Position numbers and translations under genes: made by a program. The notes beneath the pieces are model-generated. The model was not told the origin of the DNA, did no database searches, and saw only the letters and a list, made by a program, of their open reading frames with translations. A stretch of 7,008 bases of DNA from contig CANGAY010000034.1 of assembly GCA_947451735.1 (NCBI GenBank), forward strand, positions 1 to 7,008. The letters run 5' to 3'. Of this stretch, positions 1-4,476 are shown piece after piece; position 1 is the stretch's first letter, and every line of letters starts with the position of its first letter. The DNA comes from Actinomycetota bacterium. Lineage in GTDB: Bacteria; Actinomycetota; Thermoleophilia; Miltoncostaeales; Miltoncostaeaceae.

Positions 1-861
1 CTCTGCCGCGCGCTTGCTGCGCCGCTTCGGCGTGCCGCGGCGCGTCTCGGGGGCCACCACTGCGGCCGTCGTGGCGACGGCGGCGTCGCCCGCAGCGTCC
101 TCTGCGACGTCCTCCGGGGCCTCGTCGACAACATCGGTGTCGTCAGACTTCTTCACGCCGGCCGCCTTGTCGGCCGCCTCGCTGGCCTCGATCTCGGCTT
201 CGATGCGGCGCTTCAGCACCAGCTGCTGCCCGGCAGTCCACAGGTTGGTGGTGGCCCAGTAGATGACCACACCGGACGGCACCGGGAACTGGAACACGAA
301 GAACACGATGCCGAGCGGCAGCACGCGCATGAGCCAGCGCTGGTTCTTGCTCATGGCGGCGGTGGCCGACAGCTCGGACGAGATCAGCTGCGAAAGGGCG
401 TACACCACGACAAGCGGGATGACGGCCCAACCCACCTGGTCGAGCGGCAGCGTGATGTTGGGGATCGCGTGCAGGAACCCGAGATCTGTGGGCTCTCCGC
501 CCTGCAGGAAGATCTGCGAGGAGTTGCGAAGGGTGTAGTAGAGCGCGATGAAGACCGGCGCCTGTGCCACGAGCGGCAGACAGGAGCCGAACGGGTTGAC
601 GTCGTTCTCCTTGTAGAACTTCATCATTTCTTCCTGCAACTTGGGCTTATTGCCCTTGTACTTCCGCTGCAGTTCCTTCATCTGCGGCGCCACTTCCTGC
701 ATGCGGCGGGCGCTCTTGTACTGCTTCACGAACAGGGGCAGCAGGATGAGCCGCACCAGGAGGGTGAGCATGACGATGGCCCAGCCCCATGTGAACCCGA
801 GTCCGTGGAAGAACTCGAGCACGGCGCGCATTGGCGCTTCGAGGAGGTCCAAGGGGTTCAT
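1..861 (-). CDS. yidC: YidC/Oxa1-family membrane protein insertase (3' end cut by window edge)
   Basis: Inserts and folds integral membrane proteins, alone or with SecYEG, in the cytoplasmic membrane. My reverse-strand translation gives 287 codons with no stop before the window edge, so the C-terminus is missing. It starts MNPLDLLEAPMRAVLEFF. Hydrophobic segments lie at about 21-43, 94-112, 143-162 and 177-203. The first contains the conserved groove arginine (R37, in LLVRLILLPLF). A charged hairpin follows at about 46-85, as in family members. There is no lipobox and no large periplasmic P1 domain, so it is the short Gram-positive/actinobacterial form. After residue 215 the tail is first acidic and Ala-rich, then basic (RRGTPKRRSKR near 274-284), which fits ribosome binding. 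The ATG overlaps the yidD stop as ATGA, with a GGAG 4 bases upstream. Last gene of the rpmH-rnpA-yidD-yidC operon in this window. Confidence 0.96.
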   Translation of the reverse strand, partial: MNPLDLLEAPMRAVLEFFHGLGFTWGWAIVMLTLLVRLILLPLFVKQYKSARRMQEVAPQMKELQRKYKGNKPKLQEEMMKFYKENDVNPFGSCLPLVAQAPVFIALYYTLRNSSQIFLQGGEPTDLGFLHAIPNITLPLDQVGWAVIPLVVVYALSQLISSELSATAAMSKNQRWLMRVLPLGIVFFVFQFPVPSGVVIYWATTNLWTAGQQLVLKRRIEAEIEASEAADKAAGVKKSDDTDVVDEAPEDVAEDAAGDAAVATTAAVVAPETRRGTPKRRSKRAAE

Positions 862-1091
862 CGCGCTCCGAACAGGTGCTGGTCGGCCGGGTAGTCAACG
901 CCACCCGAGCTCCAGGGGTTACATCGGAGCAGGCGCCACGTCGCGAGGACGATTCCCCTGCTCACACCGAACATTTGGATGCTCTCGACGGCGTACTCCG
1001 AGCATGTGGGGTGATACTTGCAGCGCCGCGGGAACATGGTGGAGATGTGCCGCTGATACCACCGCACGGCGCCGATGAGGGATGCCTTCAT
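858..1091 (-). CDS. yidD: Membrane protein insertion efficiency factor YidD
   Basis: Small amphipathic membrane-associated protein that assists YidC-dependent insertion; its exact mechanism is not settled for the family. The 77-residue product is of usual length. It carries the family landmarks in order: WYQRHIS (11-17), CKYHPTCSEY with C24 and C30 (24-33), a G-rich helix turn (42-50), RLLRCNPW with C57 (53-60) and GGVDYP (63-68). The start is the ATG at 1091, whose first bases form an ATGA overlap with the rnpA stop, with an AAGG about 8 bases upstream inside rnpA. Its own stop overlaps the yidC start in the same way. Both overlaps suggest translational coupling along rnpA-yidD-yidC. Confidence 0.96.
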   Translation of the reverse strand: MKASLIGAVRWYQRHISTMFPRRCKYHPTCSEYAVESIQMFGVSRGIVLATWRLLRCNPWSSGGVDYPADQHLFGAR

Positions 1092-1465
1092 GCGGCAGCC
1101 TTCGTCACCCGCTCGGCAAGCTCGCCGAGCCGCTCGCCCAGGGCACGCGATCCGCGCTCCTCGACGTACTCGTGCACGCCGGGGCGTGCGATGACCACGT
1201 AGTCGACGCCCGGCTGCAGGCCGTCGGCAATTCGCGCGAATTCCTCCCGCAGCACGCGCTTCACGCGGTTGCGCTCCACGGCGCCGCCAACACGCTTGCC
1301 CACGGACAGGCCGAGGCGGGGCGGATCGCCCTCCCCACGGTCGAATGCGTACACCACGAGGTGCCGGCCGGCCGCAGAGCGGCCACGTCGGTAGATGGCA
1401 TCGAAGTCACCGGACCTGGTGACCCGGTGACGCTTCTCCCTCGGAGCGCGTGCCCCGTCCGGCAC
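1088..1465 (-). CDS. rnpA: Ribonuclease P protein component
   Basis: Protein subunit of RNase P. It binds the catalytic RNA and the 5' leader of pre-tRNA to help mature tRNA 5' ends in the cytoplasm. The 125-residue product has the conserved N-terminal RVTRSGDFDAIYRRGRS (14-30), GLSVGKRVGGAVERN (52-66) and the diagnostic RNR signature RNRVKRVLRE (65-74) on the RNA-binding helix, then a C-terminal strand VDYVVIARPG. The length is usual. The chosen start is a GTG at 1465, 11 bases after the rpmH stop. No clear Shine-Dalgarno site precedes it, so initiation may depend on ribosomes finishing rpmH. A short non-conserved N-terminal extension (MPDGARAP) precedes the conserved region. The stop overlaps yidD by 4 bases. 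Confidence 0.96.
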   Translation of the reverse strand: MPDGARAPREKRHRVTRSGDFDAIYRRGRSAAGRHLVVYAFDRGEGDPPRLGLSVGKRVGGAVERNRVKRVLREEFARIADGLQPGVDYVVIARPGVHEYVEERGSRALGERLGELAERVTKAAA

Positions 1466-1476
1466 GGGGCCAGAAC

Positions 1477-1611
1477 CTAGGCCGAGAGCCGGGCGCGGCC
1501 CTTGGCACGGCGGCGCTTGAGAATCGCCTGTCCCGCACGCGTGGACATGCGCTTGCGGAAGCCGTGCGTCTTCTTACGCTTCCGCGTATTCGGCTGGTAT
1601 GTCCTCTTCAC
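1477..1611 (-). CDS. rpmH: 50S ribosomal protein L34
   Basis: L34 is a very basic protein of the large ribosomal subunit that binds 23S rRNA. I read it directly from the reverse complement: GTG, 44 codons, TAG. The product begins (M)[17 protein letters not shown], then [20 protein letters not shown], ending RARLSA. This matches the whole L34 family pattern, including the invariant KRTYQPN opening and the RxxGRxxLxxRRxKGR-like C-terminal half (here [20 protein letters not shown]). No in-frame start lies just upstream, so the GTG is well supported. It is the first gene of the minus-strand operon and is divergent from the HATPase-dnaA genes across a 309-base origin region, the standard position of rpmH beside oriC. 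Confidence 0.97.
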   Translation of the reverse strand: MKRTYQPNTRKRKKTHGFRKRMSTRAGQAILKRRRAKGRARLSA

Positions 1612-1622
1612 TGGGCCTGATG

Positions 1623-1628
1623 CTCCTT
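1623..1628 (-). promoter_or_regulatory. Ribosome binding site of rpmH (long spacing)
   Basis: On the minus strand AAGGAG lies 11 bases upstream of the rpmH GTG. The match to the anti-Shine-Dalgarno sequence is strong, but the spacing is longer than the usual 5-9 bases. No other start codon fits the conserved L34 N-terminus. Confidence 0.6.
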
Positions 1629-1692
1629 CGGGCTATGAACGGCGGCACAGTACCACTTGCGGGCAGCCGCACATACCACCGGTCCCGGGGGC

Positions 1693-1721
1693 ATCATCCG
1701 ACGCCGTCGGGGGCTTTACAA
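1693..1721 (-). promoter_or_regulatory. Possible sigma70-type promoter for the rpmH operon
   Basis: On the minus strand TTGTAA (1716-1721) and GATGAT (1693-1698) are separated by exactly 17 bases, each matching 4 of 6 consensus positions. Transcription would start near 1686 and give a leader of about 75 bases. A perfect inverted repeat, CCGACG-C-CGTCGG (1698-1710), lies between the two elements and could be an operator. A second candidate -10, TACTGT (1647-1652 read on the minus strand), has no good -35 but would give a shorter leader. I cannot decide between them. Confidence 0.3.
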
Positions 1722-1729
1722 ACCCCAAA

Positions 1730-1761
1730 TGATCCACAGTTGTGGACATTCCTGTGGATAA
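1730..1761. promoter_or_regulatory. DnaA box cluster, left origin half
   Basis: Three boxes are packed into 32 bases. TGATCCACA (1730-1738, plus) has one mismatch to TTATCCACA. TGTGGACAT (1741-1749) reads ATGTCCACA on the minus strand. TGTGGATAA (1753-1761) reads TTATCCACA on the minus strand, a perfect consensus box. The first two face each other, forming TCCACA-GT-TGTGGA. The second and third start 12 bases apart, close to one helical turn. A degenerate TTATCCCTG follows at 1768. Confidence 0.85.
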
Positions 1762-1856
1762 CTCACATTATCCCTGCTCAGGGGGCATCGATGCCGGGCT
1801 GCGGTCCTCGAATTTCATTCCGACGTACTCAATTTTCCCGCTCACACCCACTTCAG

Positions 1857-1865
1857 TTGTCCACA
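1857..1865 (+). promoter_or_regulatory. DnaA box TTGTCCACA
   Basis: TTGTCCACA is the form common in high-GC actinobacterial origins and differs from TTATCCACA at one position. It sits about 37 bases upstream of the candidate -10 of the HATPase-dnaA genes, so bound DnaA could also affect their transcription. Confidence 0.75.
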
Positions 1866-1902
1866 GGCCGCAATCCGGCCGTTTCGGTCCATATCCCGTT
1901 GG

Positions 1903-1908
1903 TAGCGT
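1903..1908 (+). promoter_or_regulatory. Possible -10 element for the HATPase-dnaA transcript
   Basis: TAGCGT fits the TANNNT actinobacterial -10 pattern and lies 12 bases before the ATG at 1921. The expected transcription start is near 1914-1916, giving an almost leaderless mRNA. That agrees with the absence of a Shine-Dalgarno site before the ATG. I found no good -35 at the usual distance. Confidence 0.35.
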
Positions 1909-1920
1909 GCCGCCTCCTGT

Positions 1921-2649
1921 ATGACCACGAACCTGCCCGACACGCTCACCGACGACGCCCTGCGCGGGACCACGCTCGTGGTGCGGGTGGCCGTGCACCG
2001 GGCGGCGCTTGAGCCCCCGCTCATCACCGAGATCCGCGACATCGAGCCCGCGGCCATCATCGAGTCGACCTTCGCCTGTGTGGCACAGGTCTCGTCGGTT
2101 CCCCCGCTCGCACTGCGCGAGATCATCGAGAACCTCATCCACGCCGGCTTCACCGACGCGCTGGTGACGGTGCTGGACGCCGGGCGCACCGTCCGCGTCA
2201 GCGACCGCGGCCCCGGCATCGCCGAGCCGCGCCGCGCACTCGAGCCCGGTTACACCACGGCCAACGAGCACATCCGCTCCGTGGTGCGCGGCGCGGGATC
2301 CGGGCTGGCACTGGCGCAGGGCCTGGTGGCAGCAGAGGGCGGCACCCTCGAGATCCACGACAACCTCGGTGGTGGCTGCGTGGTGACCATCAGCATCGAT
2401 GGGCCGCCCGCGCCGGACGACGCCGCGCTGCCCGGTCAGCCCAGCGACGCCCAGCGCAGTCTGCTGGCGCTACTGCTGGAGATGGCGCCCGCGCACCCGG
2501 AGGCCATGGCCCGCGAGCTCGGGCTGCCCCTGGGTGTGGTGGGTCGCGAACTGGTGCTGTTGGAGCACCGTGGCCTGGTGGCCCGGTTCGCCGACGGCGG
2601 GCGCGTACTCACCGAGCGGGGCGCCGCGATCGTGGCGACGCTCTTCTAG
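1921..2649 (+). CDS. GHKL/HATPase-type ATP-binding protein with C-terminal winged-helix domain, next to dnaA
   Basis: Not a gene I can name. Residues about 55-160 form a Bergerat-fold ATP-binding domain. The N-box is LREIIENLIHA with E67-xxx-N71, the G1 box is VSDRGPGI with D95, G97 and G99 (93-100), an F-box-like GYTT lies at 110-113, and the G2 box is GAGSGLALAQG (124-134). Residues 1-55 do not look like a histidine-kinase dimerisation domain, and there is no receiver domain, transmembrane segment or signal peptide, so it is probably cytoplasmic. An acidic Pro/Ala linker (161-174) leads to a winged-helix-like region (175-242): three helices, then ARFADGGRVLTERGAAIV as the wing and last helix, as in MarR/ArsR-like DNA-binding domains. 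It starts at ATG 1921 with no Shine-Dalgarno site and stops 3 bases before dnaA, so the two are probably co-transcribed. The ExxxN pattern occurs in GyrB/MutL ATPases and SpoIIAB/RsbW kinases. A role in controlling dnaA or origin firing is inference from position only. Confidence 0.9.
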   Translation: MTTNLPDTLTDDALRGTTLVVRVAVHRAALEPPLITEIRDIEPAAIIESTFACVAQVSSVPPLALREIIENLIHAGFTDALVTVLDAGRTVRVSDRGPGIAEPRRALEPGYTTANEHIRSVVRGAGSGLALAQGLVAAEGGTLEIHDNLGGGCVVTISIDGPPAPDDAALPGQPSDAQRSLLALLLEMAPAHPEAMARELGLPLGVVGRELVLLEHRGLVARFADGGRVLTERGAAIVATLF

Positions 2650-2652
2650 GCC

Positions 2653-4089
2653 ATGGGCGGAACCGTTCCGATCATCATGGACTCGTCGCCCGAGCGGCTG
2701 GCGGAGATCTGGGACCAGGTGCGCGAGCGCCTGCGCTCGGCGCTGAATGGTGCCACCTACAACCTCACCTTCGAGCGGGCACGGCCCCTCGGGTTCGACG
2801 ATGGCCGCTTCCGCATCGGCGTGGAGACCGAGTTCGCCCGCGGGTGGATCGTGCAGCGCTACGACGCCCTCGTGCGCGACGCCCTGTTCGAGGTGGTGGG
2901 CAACGACGTGACCGTCGCCGTCGAGGTGGTTCCCCCGCTCGTCGGTGACGCCGTGGTGCCCGACTCTCCTGCTCCCGAGCCGATTGTTCCGCCGTCCGCC
3001 GGCTACGCGGCGTCGGTGGCAAGGGCCGACTCGAGCGGTATCGGTGCGCGCCTTCAGGGGCGCTTCACCTTCGACACCTTCGTGGTGGGGCCGAGCAATC
3101 GCTTTGCCCACGCCGCCACGATGGCTGTGGCCGAGGCGCCGGCGAAGGCCTACAACCCGCTGTTCATCTACGGCGGCGTGGGCCTGGGCAAGACGCACCT
3201 GCTGCACAGCATCGGGCACTACACGGCCGAGAACCACCCGGGTCTCTCGGTGCGCTACGTGTCGGTGGAGACCTTCACCAACGAGTTCATCAACGCGCTT
3301 CGCGACGGTGGAATCCGATCGTTCAAGGATCGCTACCGCAGCACCGACATCCTGCTCATCGACGACATCCAGATGCTGGAGGGGCGCGAGCAGACGCAGG
3401 AGGAGTTCTTCCACACCTTCAACGCGCTGAACGAGAGCGGCAAGCAGATCGTCATCTCGAGCGACCGCCCGCCCAGCGCCATCAAGACGCTGGAGGACCG
3501 CCTGCGCTCGCGGTTCGAGATGGGTCTCATCACCGACATCCAGCCGCCCGACCTGGAGCTGCGCATCGCAATTCTGCGCAACCGCGTGCAGGCCGACGGG
3601 TACCAGATCCGCGACCCCGAGGTGCTGTCGTACATCGCGGCGCGGGTGAGCACCAATGTGCGGCAGCTGGAGGGTGCGCTCATCCGGGTGGTGGCGCACT
3701 CGTCCATCTCGGGCCGACCCGTCACCGTGGAGTTGGCGCAGGAGGTGCTGGTCGACCTGTTCCCCGGTGGCGACGATGAGGTGCGTATCGACCTGGTGCA
3801 GGAGGCCGTGGCCAGGCATTACGGAATCACCCTCGACGAGCTGGTGGGCGACAAGCGCACCAAGCGCGTGGTGGAGCCCCGCCAGGTGGCCATGTACCTC
3901 AGCCGTGAGCTCACCGACGCTTCGCTGCCGGCCATTGGCCGCGCCTTCGGTGGCCGGGATCACACCACTGTCATCTACGCGGTGCAGAAGATGACGAAGC
4001 AGATGGGCGAGCAGGGCTCGGTGTACGAGGCCGTGCAGACGCTCACCGCATCGCTCACGGGGCGCGGCAGCGCTCCGTCCGCCTCCTAG
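2653..4089 (+). CDS. dnaA: Chromosomal replication initiator protein DnaA
   Basis: AAA+ ATPase that binds DnaA boxes at oriC, melts the origin and recruits the replicative helicase. All four domains are present in 478 residues. Domain I (about 12-92, IWDQVRERLRSALNGATYNL) mediates oligomer and partner contacts. A short Pro/Ala-rich domain II spans about 93-135. Domain III (about 136-345) has Walker A GGVGLGKT (174-181), Walker B DILLIDDIQ (232-240), sensor 1 ISSD (268-271), the arginine-finger region RLRSRF (283-288) and sensor 2 NVRQLEGAL (335-343). Domain IV has the DnaA-box-binding signature FGGRDHTTVIYAV (432-444). Nothing essential is missing. ATG 2653 lies 3 bases after the HATPase stop. 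ATG 2677 (MDSSPERLAEIW) is a plausible alternative, since conserved sequence begins only after it and neither start has a strong Shine-Dalgarno site. It is probably coupled to the upstream gene. DnaA boxes on both sides suggest autoregulation. Confidence 0.98.
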   Translation: MGGTVPIIMDSSPERLAEIWDQVRERLRSALNGATYNLTFERARPLGFDDGRFRIGVETEFARGWIVQRYDALVRDALFEVVGNDVTVAVEVVPPLVGDAVVPDSPAPEPIVPPSAGYAASVARADSSGIGARLQGRFTFDTFVVGPSNRFAHAATMAVAEAPAKAYNPLFIYGGVGLGKTHLLHSIGHYTAENHPGLSVRYVSVETFTNEFINALRDGGIRSFKDRYRSTDILLIDDIQMLEGREQTQEEFFHTFNALNESGKQIVISSDRPPSAIKTLEDRLRSRFEMGLITDIQPPDLELRIAILRNRVQADGYQIRDPEVLSYIAARVSTNVRQLEGALIRVVAHSSISGRPVTVELAQEVLVDLFPGGDDEVRIDLVQEAVARHYGITLDELVGDKRTKRVVEPRQVAMYLSRELTDASLPAIGRAFGGRDHTTVIYAVQKMTKQMGEQGSVYEAVQTLTASLTGRGSAPSAS

Positions 4090-4171
4090 ACTCCACGGCG
4101 CCCCCCAACCCTTTGCTGCTCCGAGCGGGGTTTTCCCGCGGCCTGGCGTGCATCGTTTCCCGCACGCGTCC

Positions 4172-4220
4172 TGTGGACAGCATGTGGATGGATTGTGCAC
4201 TCAGGCCAGTGCTGTCCACA
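4172..4220. promoter_or_regulatory. DnaA box group 1, right origin half
   Basis: TGTGGACAG (4172-4180) reads CTGTCCACA on the minus strand. TGTGGATGG (4183-4191) reads CCATCCACA on the minus strand. CTGTCCACA (4212-4220) is on the plus strand. The first two start 11 bases apart, on the same face of the helix. All keep the TCCACA core but vary at the first three positions, so they are probably weaker sites. Confidence 0.75.
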
Positions 4221-4230
4221 CCCCTCAACA

Positions 4231-4247
4231 GGCGGTGGTGGTGGGGG
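4231..4247 (+). repeat. G-rich GGT trinucleotide tract between DnaA boxes
   Basis: GGCGGTGGTGGTGGGGG contains five closely spaced runs of two or more G, enough in principle for a two-layer G-quadruplex on the plus strand. It lies between the DnaA boxes at 4212-4220 and 4256-4264. Whether it folds or matters is unknown. Confidence 0.5.
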
Positions 4248-4255
4248 ATATCGCC

Positions 4256-4302
4256 TGTGGACGGCTGTGCATGGCCAGGCAGGTCGTCCACCGCTATCCA
4301 CA
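4256..4302. promoter_or_regulatory. DnaA box group 2, right origin half
   Basis: TGTGGACGG (4256-4264) reads CCGTCCACA on the minus strand. CTATCCACA (4294-4302, plus) differs from TTATCCACA only at the first base. A degenerate TCGTCCACC at 4284-4292 lies immediately before it. Confidence 0.75.
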
Positions 4303-4358
4303 GGCAGATCCCACGACGTAAAGATGCTGTTACGCAGCGAGAACGTGTGTTTTCCACC

Positions 4359-4367
4359 GTATCCACA
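4359..4367 (+). promoter_or_regulatory. DnaA box nearest the AT-rich element
   Basis: GTATCCACA differs from TTATCCACA only at the first base and is the last good box before the AT-richer block at 4391. A weaker TTTTCCACC (4350-4358) abuts it in the same orientation. A directional box pair just before an AT-rich element is the arrangement of known DnaA unwinding sites. Confidence 0.75.
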
Positions 4368-4390
4368 GGACCTACGGTTGTGACTACCCC

Positions 4391-4436
4391 CTTCTTCTTT
4401 GAAAGAAGAAGTACTTCGTGACCCTTTGTTTCTGTG
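4391..4436 (+). other. Candidate DNA unwinding element with DnaA-trio-like repeats
   Basis: Arms CTTCTTCTTT (4391-4400) and AAAGAAGAAG (4402-4411) form a perfect inverted repeat around one G. The palindrome GAAGTACTTC (4408-4417) overlaps it, and AT-richer sequence continues to TTTGTTTCTG. The complement of CTTCTTCTT read 3' to 5' is GAA-GAA-GAA, which fits the [G/A]A[T/A] DnaA-trio pattern described in the Bacillus subtilis unwinding region. It follows a C-rich stretch (ACCCC, 4386-4390) and a DnaA box. Assignment as the melting site is inference; it could instead be a protein-binding operator. Confidence 0.45.
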
Positions 4437-4464
4437 GAGTACGCCCCGGGCCCCGGGCATCGGG

Positions 4465-4470
4465 TACGCT
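4465..4470 (+). promoter_or_regulatory. Candidate -10 element of dnaN (leaderless transcript)
   Basis: TACGCT fits the TANNNT -10 pattern and ends exactly 6 bases before the dnaN GTG, so transcription would begin at or next to the start codon. No Shine-Dalgarno site precedes that GTG, which agrees with leaderless translation. Inverted arms CGGGT (4461-4465) and ACCCG (4472-4476) bracket the element. The -35 region is occupied by the tandem CCCCGGG pair and has no good hexamer. Confidence 0.45.
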
Positions 4471-4476
4471 CACCCG

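Larger units (their letters stand above)
1612..1920. other. Left half of the probable replication origin (rpmH-HATPase intergenic)
   Basis: This 309-base stretch has no convincing gene. It holds the divergent promoters, four DnaA-box-like 9-mers (three between 1730 and 1761, one at 1857-1865) and some of the most AT-rich sequence in the left half of the window (about 1715-1770 and 1808-1840, with runs such as AATTTCATT and CAATTTTCC). A G/C-armed imperfect inverted repeat around TTTAC (GGGG 1710-1713, CCCC 1723-1726) borders the boxes. The rpmH-dnaA interval is a classic location for oriC or half of it. The flanking genes diverge from this point. Confidence 0.75.
4090..4476. other. Right half of the probable replication origin (dnaA-dnaN intergenic)
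   Basis: This 387-base stretch has no convincing gene. It contains at least six DnaA-box-like 9-mers between 4172 and 4367 in both orientations, plus a weaker TGTGGAGTA at 4433. It also has a G-rich tract at 4231-4247, an AT-richer block with an inverted repeat at 4391-4436, a tandem CCCCGGG pair (4444-4457) and the dnaN start signals. The dnaA-dnaN spacer is the usual oriC site in actinobacteria. With the left cluster this suggests an origin split by the HATPase and dnaA genes. Confidence 0.85.

Noticed and set aside
1912..1918. CCTCCT just before the HATPase ATG, giving AGGAGG on the opposite strand
   Set aside because: On the plus strand it is the complement of a Shine-Dalgarno site and cannot act as one. 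On the minus strand no credible gene starts at a suitable distance after it.
1599..2012. Plus-strand frame covering the rpmH-HATPase spacer
   Set aside because: It overlaps rpmH start signals and DnaA boxes and ends inside the HATPase gene in another frame; the translation has no recognisable domain.
1768..2358. Minus-strand open frame (196 codons) opposite the HATPase gene and across the left origin half
   Set aside because: The opposite strand encodes clear ATP-binding motifs, and this frame runs through DnaA-box DNA and lacks family resemblance.
4125..4139. Hairpin GCGGG-GTTTT-CCCGC downstream of dnaA as an intrinsic terminator
   Set aside because: The stem is only 5 base pairs and no T-run follows on the plus strand, so it is not a convincing terminator, although some transcript end is expected in this spacer.
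2470..4200. Long open frame on the minus strand (576 codons) opposite dnaA
   Set aside because: It is antisense to a fully canonical dnaA, its translation is low-complexity His/Arg/Val-rich with no recognisable motif, and such shadows are expected in GC-rich DNA with codon-position bias.
4399..4476. Upstream extension of dnaN to the TTG at 4399
   Set aside because: The extra 26 codons lie in the origin element and candidate promoter, do not resemble clamp N-termini, and the GTG at 4477 gives the normal clamp length.
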